Shown here: in pieces, positions 41,361-46,495 of the stretch | Position numbering within the stretch: the stretch's first letter is position 1 | Layout of the letters: each line of letters opens with the position of its first letter | NCBI GenBank assembly: GCA_903959175.1 | Contig: CAJBVW010000249.1 | Coordinates: 1-46,495 of the forward strand | Reading direction: 5' to 3' | DNA length: 46,495 nucleotides | From: an uncultured Pseudomonadota bacterium | GTDB taxonomy: Bacteria > Myxococcota_A > UBA796 > SXON01 | Notes under the pieces: generated by a model | What the model was told of the DNA's origin: nothing | Seen by the model: only the letters and a program-made list of their open reading frames with translations | Databases searched by the model: none | Position numbers and translations under genes: made by a program

Positions 41361-42737
41361 CTACGGATCGCGCCCCGGGCGCACGTCCGGGGGGCAGCGC
41401 CCGGGCAGGTTCGCGTCGAGCCACGCCGCGCGCGTGGTGGTGAACGTCGCGACGTACGCGAGCTCGTCCTCCCAGGTGGCACCGACGTAGCTGTTCGGCC
41501 AGATGTCGACGCCCATCGTGCGCCAGATCGCCTGGTCGCGCGCCTCCGCCGCGGCGAGCGGTCGTGCGAGCGTATCGATGGTCGCGACGATGGCGTCGTC
41601 CGCGAGCACGCCGCCCCGCAGCGACTCCCAGCGGCACCGGAGCGGCGCGGTGAAGCGCGGGTCGCGGAGGATCTTCATGTACCAGGCGGGGATCTGGAGG
41701 GTGTCCGAGCACAACTCCTTGGTCTCCCACACGAGCCCGTCGGTGCGGTCACCCGCGCAGAAGTCTGCGTTTCCCCAGGCGAGGTTGTAGTCCCAGGCGG
41801 GCCCGGCGTGGAGGAGGCCGCCGTAGGCGTCGGGCGCCTTGGTGAAGAAGGTGCTGCGCCGGTACGCGTCCACGTTGCGCGAGAGCTCGTTGAGGATGAC
41901 CGCGTCCGCGAAGGAGGTCACGTCGATCCACGTCGCGGGGGCGTCGCCGGCGAGGATGCCGCTCTCGAAGCCGTCCATCCACCGGGTGAGCCAGGCGAGC
42001 TGGGCGTCGGTGATGGCGTCCGCGCTCGGATCCTGGAAGTCGTAGCGCACGCCGTGCGCGCTGCGCCACCCGCCCCCGGTGCCGGCGCCGCCCTCGTATT
42101 TGAACAGGTACGCGCCCGACAGATCCCCCCATTCGCCCGGCGCCGCCTCGGGGAAGGCGACCCGGTGGGGGTCGATCTCCGGCTTCTCGGTGACCTGGTA
42201 GAGGCCTTGCCAGACGCCGCCGAGGGAGAGCTCGGCGAAGCGCACGCGAGGCGCGTAGCCGCCCATGCGGCGCGCGAGGCCGTAGGCGAGGGCGTCCCGG
42301 ATGCCCGTCTTGTCGGTGTAGGGCCCGTAGAGGACCCAGTCCGCCTCCGCCGGCAGGCCGAGGAGCGGCACCGCGCGGTCGGCGCCGAGCGCGTCCTGGA
42401 GCTCCAGGTTGAACGAGTGCTTCGGGAAACCCGACGAGGACGCGCCGCGGATCTCCAGCGTCGCGCGGCTCTCGAGCGCGCGCGGCGTGTCGCCGAGGGC
42501 GTGCAGGCTGCCGTCGTGGGCGGTGATGACGGCGAGCGACGCGCCGACGCGCTCCTCCGGCACGATGGGGCCCTCCGCCTCCGCGAGCAGCAGCGGCAGG
42601 GGGGCGTCGGGGTCCCAGCCGCCGGTGTCGGGCGGGGCGTCCCCGAGCCAGCCCGGCGCGGGGAGGGGGTCGGTGGGGATGCTGAAGCGCGAGGGGGCGG
42701 ACTCGCAGGCGCCGAGGAGGAGGACGAGGAGCGACAT
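41361..42737 (-). CDS. CotH kinase family lipoprotein
   Basis: A 458-residue lipoprotein: signal ending in LLLGAC (Cys11), a Pro/Asp-rich spacer, then the CotH domain. Seen are EIRGASSSGFPKHSFNLEL, LLGLPAEADWVLYGPYTDKT (the usual W-x-L-x-x-x-x-x-D-K-T block), AELSLGGVWQGLYQVTEKPE and HAGPAWDYNLAWGNADF, with DPRFTAPLRCRWESLR further on. CotH proteins are atypical protein kinases known from Bacillus spore coats and Mucorales; extracellular members occur widely in Myxococcota. The kinase residues (Lys/Glu of the VTEKPE strand, DYN-like metal site) appear to be kept. It converges on the SGNH hydrolase gene with 15 bases between, and is divergent from the pyrophosphatase gene. Confidence 0.9.
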   Translation of the reverse strand: MSLLVLLLGACESAPSRFSIPTDPLPAPGWLGDAPPDTGGWDPDAPLPLLLAEAEGPIVPEERVGASLAVITAHDGSLHALGDTPRALESRATLEIRGASSSGFPKHSFNLELQDALGADRAVPLLGLPAEADWVLYGPYTDKTGIRDALAYGLARRMGGYAPRVRFAELSLGGVWQGLYQVTEKPEIDPHRVAFPEAAPGEWGDLSGAYLFKYEGGAGTGGGWRSAHGVRYDFQDPSADAITDAQLAWLTRWMDGFESGILAGDAPATWIDVTSFADAVILNELSRNVDAYRRSTFFTKAPDAYGGLLHAGPAWDYNLAWGNADFCAGDRTDGLVWETKELCSDTLQIPAWYMKILRDPRFTAPLRCRWESLRGGVLADDAIVATIDTLARPLAAAEARDQAIWRTMGVDIWPNSYVGATWEDELAYVATFTTTRAAWLDANLPGRCPPDVRPGRDP

Positions 42738-42910
42738 CCCGAGGAGCTAGTCACCGGAGCCCAGGCGGGACCGGGGCGTGGCGGCGGTGACCGGAGCCGG
42801 CGGGATCTCGTCCGAACGCTTGCGCCGGGGCGCCGAACGTGAAAGAAGGCCGCCACTCGGCCCCTCGTGCTCATCCGACGGGGCTCTCCTCCTTGCACCG
42901 GATCGCGTGA

Positions 42911-45007
42911 ATGGACGCCACTCTCGGATTCTGGATCTACTCTCCGCCGATCGCGGGCGTAATCGCCCTGTTGATCGCGACGTTCTTCTACTTCCGGGTC
43001 AAGAGCCTCCCCGAAGGCAACGAGACCATGCAGCGCATCGCGGGCTACATCCGCGAGGGCTCGATGGCCTTCCTCACGACCGAGTACAAGGTGCTCGCCG
43101 TGTACACGGTCGTCGTGTTCGGCATCCTGACCGCCGCGTTCTCCTGGGTCTCCGGCGCGTGGTTCGTCCTCGGCGCGGTGCTCTCCCTCGGCGCCGGCTT
43201 CGTCGGCATGAAGGCCGCGACCTACGGAAACGTCCGCACCGCCCAGGCGGCGGCGGGCGGCTCCAAGGCCAACGCGCTCCTCACCGCGCTCGACGGCGGC
43301 GCCGTCATGGGCCTCTGCGTCGCGGGCCTCGCGCTCATCGGCCTCTTCGCGGTCTACTACGCCTACCCGATGGGGGACGCCGTCGCGAACGCCAAGCTCG
43401 GCAACGCCCTCCACGCCTTCGCCGTGGGCGCCTCCTCCATCGCGCTCTTCGCGCGCATCGGCGGCGGCATCTACACCAAGGCGGCGGATGTCGGCGCAGA
43501 CATCGCCGGCAAGGTCATCGAGAACATCCCCGAGGACGACCCCCGCAACCCCGGCGTCATCGCCGACAACGTCGGTGACAACGTCGGTGACGTGGCCGGC
43601 ATGGGCGCGGACATCTACGAGTCCCTCGTCGCCGCCGTCGTCGCGACCATGGCCATCGCCCTCACCGCGGATGACGCGGCGCTCGCCACCCTCCTGACGG
43701 ACCCCTCCGTCGGCAACGCCCGCGCGATCGCCGTCGGCCTCCCGCTCATCCTCTCGGGCATCGGCCTCGTGGTGAGCATCGTCGGCATCTTCGTCGCCCG
43801 CGCGATGCGGAACAGCTCGCCCTCCGTGGTGCTCCGCGCCGCGATGGTGCTCCCGCCCATCGTGCTCGTCGGCGTCACCGCCGCCCTGCTCCCGATGTTC
43901 GGCGTGTCCCAGAACGTGACCATCGCCCTCGCGGCGGGCGCCATCGGCGGCGCGGCCATCGGCCTGCTCACCGAGTACTACACGGGCAGCTTCAGCCCGG
44001 TGAAGCGCGTCGCCGAGGCCGCGATGACCGGCGCCGGCACGAACGTCATCCGCGGCATGGCCGTCGGCATGGAGTCGGTGGCCACCTGCCTCCTGCTCGT
44101 CGCCGGCGTCGCCATCGTCGCCAACGTGTTCATGGGCGCCCTCGGCCTCTACGGCATCGCCCTCGCGGCGGTCGGCATGCTCGGCGGCACCGCCATCGTC
44201 ATGACGGTCGACGCCTACGGCCCCATCTCCGACAACGCCGGCGGCATCGCCGAGATGGCGGGCCTCCCCCCCGCCGTCCGCGAGATCACGGACGAGCTCG
44301 ACGCGGTCGGCAACACCACCGCGGCGATCGGCAAGGGCTTCGCGATCGGCTCGGCCACCCTCACCGTCGTGGCGCTCTTCTCGGCCTACAGCCTCGAAGT
44401 GAACCACGCCCGCGAGGCCGCCGGCATGGCCGCGATGAACCTCGCGCTCGACAACCCCGGCATCCTCATCGGCATCCTCGTCGGCGCGGTCATGCCCTTC
44501 ATCGTCAGCGCCTCGACCATGCTCGCGGTCGGCAACGCCGCCGGCGCCATCGTGCTTGAGATCAAGCGGCAGTTCGACACCATCCCGGGCCTCCGGGAGG
44601 GCACGGCCGAGCCGCAGCCCAAGGCCATCGTCGACATCGCGACCTCGGCCGCGCTCTCGCAGATGATCCTCCCCGGCCTCGTGGCCGTGGCGGGCCCGGT
44701 CGTCATCGGCGTCATCGGCGGTCCGGCGGCCCTCGCGGGCGCCCTCGCCGGTGCCCTCGCGGTCGGTGCCTCGATGTCGCTCTTCATGGCCAACGCCGGC
44801 GGCGCCTGGGACAACGCGAAGAAGTTCATCGAGAAGGGCGGCATCCCCGGCCACCCGAAGCGCTCGGACACGCACAAGGCCGCCGTCGTCGGCGACACCG
44901 TCGGCGATCCGTTCAAGGACACCTCCGGCCCCGGCGTCGCGATCCTCATCAAGGTCATGAGCGTCGTGTCCCTCCTCATCGCGCCGCTCATCGCCACGCT
45001 CGGGTAG
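42911..45007 (+). CDS. hppA: Membrane-bound ion-translocating pyrophosphatase
   Basis: A 698-residue membrane pyrophosphatase with about 16 helices, which couples PPi hydrolysis to H+ or Na+ export. Conserved acidic PPi/Mg2+ sites are seen: DVGADIAGKVIENIPEDDPR, NPGVIADNVGDNVGDVAGMG, DAYGPISDNAGGIAEMAG and the C-terminal AGGAWDNAKKFIEKG and GDTVGDPFKDTSGP. The K+-sensitivity region reads NTTAAIGKG (468-476), with Ala471 and Gly474 where K+-independent enzymes have Lys and Thr, so this is a K+-dependent type. ATG 42911 has no strong Shine-Dalgarno site. A strong terminator follows at 45043. The cation pumped cannot be settled by eye. Confidence 0.96.
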   Translation: MDATLGFWIYSPPIAGVIALLIATFFYFRVKSLPEGNETMQRIAGYIREGSMAFLTTEYKVLAVYTVVVFGILTAAFSWVSGAWFVLGAVLSLGAGFVGMKAATYGNVRTAQAAAGGSKANALLTALDGGAVMGLCVAGLALIGLFAVYYAYPMGDAVANAKLGNALHAFAVGASSIALFARIGGGIYTKAADVGADIAGKVIENIPEDDPRNPGVIADNVGDNVGDVAGMGADIYESLVAAVVATMAIALTADDAALATLLTDPSVGNARAIAVGLPLILSGIGLVVSIVGIFVARAMRNSSPSVVLRAAMVLPPIVLVGVTAALLPMFGVSQNVTIALAAGAIGGAAIGLLTEYYTGSFSPVKRVAEAAMTGAGTNVIRGMAVGMESVATCLLLVAGVAIVANVFMGALGLYGIALAAVGMLGGTAIVMTVDAYGPISDNAGGIAEMAGLPPAVREITDELDAVGNTTAAIGKGFAIGSATLTVVALFSAYSLEVNHAREAAGMAAMNLALDNPGILIGILVGAVMPFIVSASTMLAVGNAAGAIVLEIKRQFDTIPGLREGTAEPQPKAIVDIATSAALSQMILPGLVAVAGPVVIGVIGGPAALAGALAGALAVGASMSLFMANAGGAWDNAKKFIEKGGIPGHPKRSDTHKAAVVGDTVGDPFKDTSGPGVAILIKVMSVVSLLIAPLIATLG

Positions 45008-45042
45008 CTCCGCGCTGGTGGCGCCGATCGGGCGCTCGCCCC

Positions 45043-45086
45043 CGAGGGCCGCTCTCCCCACGCGGGAGGGCGGCCCTCGCTGCTTT
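45043..45086 (+). terminator. Rho-independent terminator after hppA
   Basis: A 16-bp stem (left arm 45043-45058, right arm 45064-45079, one T-G wobble) with the 5-nt loop CACGC, followed by CTGCTTTT (45080-45087). It lies 36 bases after the hppA stop and before the next gene, so it ends the hppA transcript. Confidence 0.85.
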
Positions 45087-45138
45087 TCGGCGTCGGCCCG
45101 GGCTTGCTGAGGCCCGGCCCCGGGCCTATCTCCGGTGG

Positions 45139-45717
45139 ATGGACCGAGCGGCGGTAGAGTTCCTCAAGGCGGCCGCGCGGCGGCCCCTCGGTGTAGCGAC
45201 GGTGTTTCCGACCTCCCGGGCCCTGGCCGAGCGGATGGTCGAGGCGGCGGCGAGCAGCCCGACGGACGGCGTGGTCGAGCTCGGCGCGGGGACCGGCGCG
45301 ATCACGCGCCACCTCGTGTCCGGGGCGCGCGGGCGGGTGACGGCGCTGGAGATCGACCCGGAGATGGCGCGCTTCCTGGGCGTGCGCTTCCCCGAGGTGC
45401 AGGTGGTCTGCTCCGGCGCGGAGGACCTCTCGAAGCTGGTCGCGCCGCGCAGCGTGGGCGCGGTGGTCGCCAGCCTGCCGTGGACGATGTTGCCGCTGCT
45501 GACGCAGGAGCGCATCCTCGCGGCGGTGCGCACGGTGCTCGTCCCGGGGGGGATCTTCGCGACCTACCTGTGCCTGAACGCCTACATGCACCCGAAGGCG
45601 CGCACCTTCGGCGGCCGCATGCGCGCGCACTTCACGCGCGTGGAGGAGGGGCCGATCGAGTGGCGGAACCTGCCGCCGGCCGTGCCGTGGTGCGCGTGGA
45701 CGCCGCGGCAGCCCTGA
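45139..45717 (+). CDS. Small class I SAM-dependent methyltransferase (PmtA/KsgA-like)
   Basis: A 192-residue protein. A basic N-terminal helix (EFLKAAARRPLGVATVFPTS) precedes the SAM-binding motif VVELGAGTGAITRHLV, the acidic strand end ALEIDPEMARFL, and motif IV as VVASLPWTML. This pattern is typical of phospholipid N-methyltransferase-like (PmtA) proteins and also of rRNA adenine dimethyltransferases; the S-L-P-W form and short length favour the former. Substrate is therefore tentative: a phosphatidylethanolamine-type lipid. ATG 45139. It is separated from hppA by a terminator and converges on the next gene with seven bases between stops. Confidence 0.85.
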   Translation: MDRAAVEFLKAAARRPLGVATVFPTSRALAERMVEAAASSPTDGVVELGAGTGAITRHLVSGARGRVTALEIDPEMARFLGVRFPEVQVVCSGAEDLSKLVAPRSVGAVVASLPWTMLPLLTQERILAAVRTVLVPGGIFATYLCLNAYMHPKARTFGGRMRAHFTRVEEGPIEWRNLPPAVPWCAWTPRQP

Positions 45718-45724
45718 TCGACGG

Positions 45725-46354
45725 TCAGGGCGCGTCGAAGCCGGCGACGAAGAGCCGCTGGAGCACCACGAGCGACGCCGCGCAGTTCTCGGGGAGCACG
45801 CCGTCGACGCGTTCGGCGCGCACCTCGCGCTTGGGGCTGGTGACACCCGCGCGCGTGGCCGCGTAGGACACCGTCGCCTCGCAGGTGGTCGAGGGGGTGC
45901 CGGGCTTCTGGGCGCCCACGGAGAGGCGCACGAAGCCCTCCAGCACGTCGGCGCCCTCGGTCGCGCAGGCGCCCTTGACCACGGGGTCGGCCATGCCGTC
46001 GAAGGTGCCGCCGGTGTCGAGGTGGGTGAGCGCGTGGTCGCCCGCGGCCCCGACGCAGCCCCAGGCCACGCCCGGGGTGGTGAGGGGGCCGCGGAAGCTC
46101 ACCACGGCGCGGCGGGGCGCCCCGGGGGGCACCGGGGCGGTCACCGTGCGGGGGCCGCCGTCCGCGAGGGCCTTGGCCGCGATGGCGTTGACGCCGCCGG
46201 CCTCGCGGGGCGCGGGCGGGACGACGTCGGCGCTCGGGGCGGTCGCGGGGGCGGGCGGCGCCGGGGCGGGCCGCAGCGCGAGCCAGACGGCGATCGAGGT
46301 CGAGACCAGGGCGATGCCGCCGAACGCGACGGTGAGCTTGCGGGAGGCATCCAT
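45725..46354 (-). CDS. Signal-anchored protein of unknown function
   Basis: A 209-residue protein with one N-terminal membrane segment (about 7-28, LTVAFGGIALVSTSIAVWLAL), a Pro/Ala-rich linker (about 30-55) and an exported domain of about 150 residues. That domain has four cysteines (WGCVG, KGACATE, STTCEATV, PENCAAS), which could make two disulfides, and a beta-rich pattern (RRAVVSFRGPL, GFVRLSVGAQ). No family recognised. ATG 46354 is chosen since it precedes the membrane helix directly; the longer frame to 46432 adds an Arg-rich stretch and is unlikely. Confidence 0.65.
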   Translation of the reverse strand: MDASRKLTVAFGGIALVSTSIAVWLALRPAPAPPAPATAPSADVVPPAPREAGGVNAIAAKALADGGPRTVTAPVPPGAPRRAVVSFRGPLTTPGVAWGCVGAAGDHALTHLDTGGTFDGMADPVVKGACATEGADVLEGFVRLSVGAQKPGTPSTTCEATVSYAATRAGVTSPKREVRAERVDGVLPENCAASLVVLQRLFVAGFDAP

Positions 46355-46392
46355 GCGGGGGCGGTATCGTGCCGCGCGCCCCGGCGCTCGGG

Positions 46393-46495
46393 CTACCCGC
46401 GCGCGGGGTCCGGAAGCCGGTCGGACCACCATGTCAGCAGCGCGTCGTCCCCGCCGCAGGCCCGCACCATCGCCGCGCCGGCCGCGAGCAGCCGC
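46393..46495 (-). CDS. C-terminal end of a gene cut by the window edge
   Basis: On the minus strand the sequence is open from the window end to TAG at 46393-46395, giving 34 residues that read like a normal protein end (LLAAGAAMVRACGGDDALLT, then WWSDRLPDPARG). No function can be told. Its stop lies 38 bases before the start of the neighbouring minus-strand gene. Confidence 0.5.
   Translation of the reverse strand, partial: RLLAAGAAMVRACGGDDALLTWWSDRLPDPARG

Noticed and set aside
42778-43578. 266-residue plus-strand frame overlapping the pyrophosphatase start
   Set aside because: Arg-rich shadow of the pyrophosphatase reading frame.
41918-45061. 1047-residue minus-strand frame opposite the pyrophosphatase gene
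   Set aside because: Gly/Asp/Glu/His-rich mirror translation; the plus strand holds a complete, fully recognisable enzyme.

Overview
The window is a contiguous piece of a very GC-rich bacterial chromosome, roughly 70-75% GC by eye. The most likely source is an uncultured or deep-branching member of the Myxococcota (former Deltaproteobacteria). The reasons are the two very large lipoproteins built from MopE-type Asp-rich metal-binding modules and FG-GAP propeller blades, the lipoproteins with Asp/Thr-rich linkers, a CotH-kinase lipoprotein, an S46 peptidase and the mix of housekeeping genes. No rRNA, tRNA, phage, insertion sequence or CRISPR array was seen. No gene-free stretch exceeds about 300 bases.

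Layout. 1-4933 (minus): a MopE/lamin-tail/FG-GAP lipoprotein, then an ECF sigma factor and the start of its putative anti-sigma factor. 5099-6795 (plus): acetyltransferase and FAD/NAD reductase. 6823-14278 (minus): a 1708-residue MopE/FG-GAP lipoprotein and a fused trehalose-6-phosphate synthase/phosphatase. 14379-18408: a methyltransferase resembling eukaryotic TGS1, a VIT1-type transporter coupled to a membrane SRPBCC protein, and an oil-body-associated-protein-like lipoprotein. 18632-25130 (plus): an EboA-like protein, a PAS histidine kinase, a cell-wall operon (alpha/beta hydrolase, membrane-anchored MurF-like ligase, D-Ala-D-Ala ligase) and a DTW-type tRNA-modifying enzyme. 25143-31389: two unknown minus-strand genes, a solitary N6-adenine methylase, a small repeat protein and two tandem thioredoxin-like lipoproteins. 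31390-33985 (minus): the DUF2157/DUF4401/GDYXXLXY membrane operon. 34195-37772: a DUF2237 protein and a ferritin-like/PhnD-like/acyl-CoA-dehydrogenase-like operon. 37975-46495: S46 peptidase, SGNH hydrolase, CotH lipoprotein, membrane pyrophosphatase, a small methyltransferase and two further minus-strand genes, the last cut by the window edge.

The standout observation is at 29043-30866. A thioredoxin-like lipoprotein is interrupted by one in-frame TGA, exactly where the first cysteine of its CxxC motif should be (TGA-Pro-Val-Cys). The reading frame continues unbroken for another 105 codons of thioredoxin fold. A perfect 7-bp hairpin with a 3-nt loop starting with G lies 11-27 nt after the TGA. 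The codons forming it are AT-rich and unlike their surroundings. Together this is the signature of selenocysteine insertion with a bacterial SECIS element, so the gene probably encodes a UxxC selenoprotein. A conventional CxxC thioredoxin-like lipoprotein follows one base after its stop.

Other points of interest are the TGS1-like methyltransferase in a bacterium, an EboA homologue without the rest of an ebo cluster next to it, and an uncharacterised operon joining a TusA-like/ferritin-like fusion, a cytoplasmic PhnD-like protein and an acyl-CoA-dehydrogenase-like flavoprotein. Many neighbours overlap by ATGA or GTGA, which implies tight translational coupling throughout.
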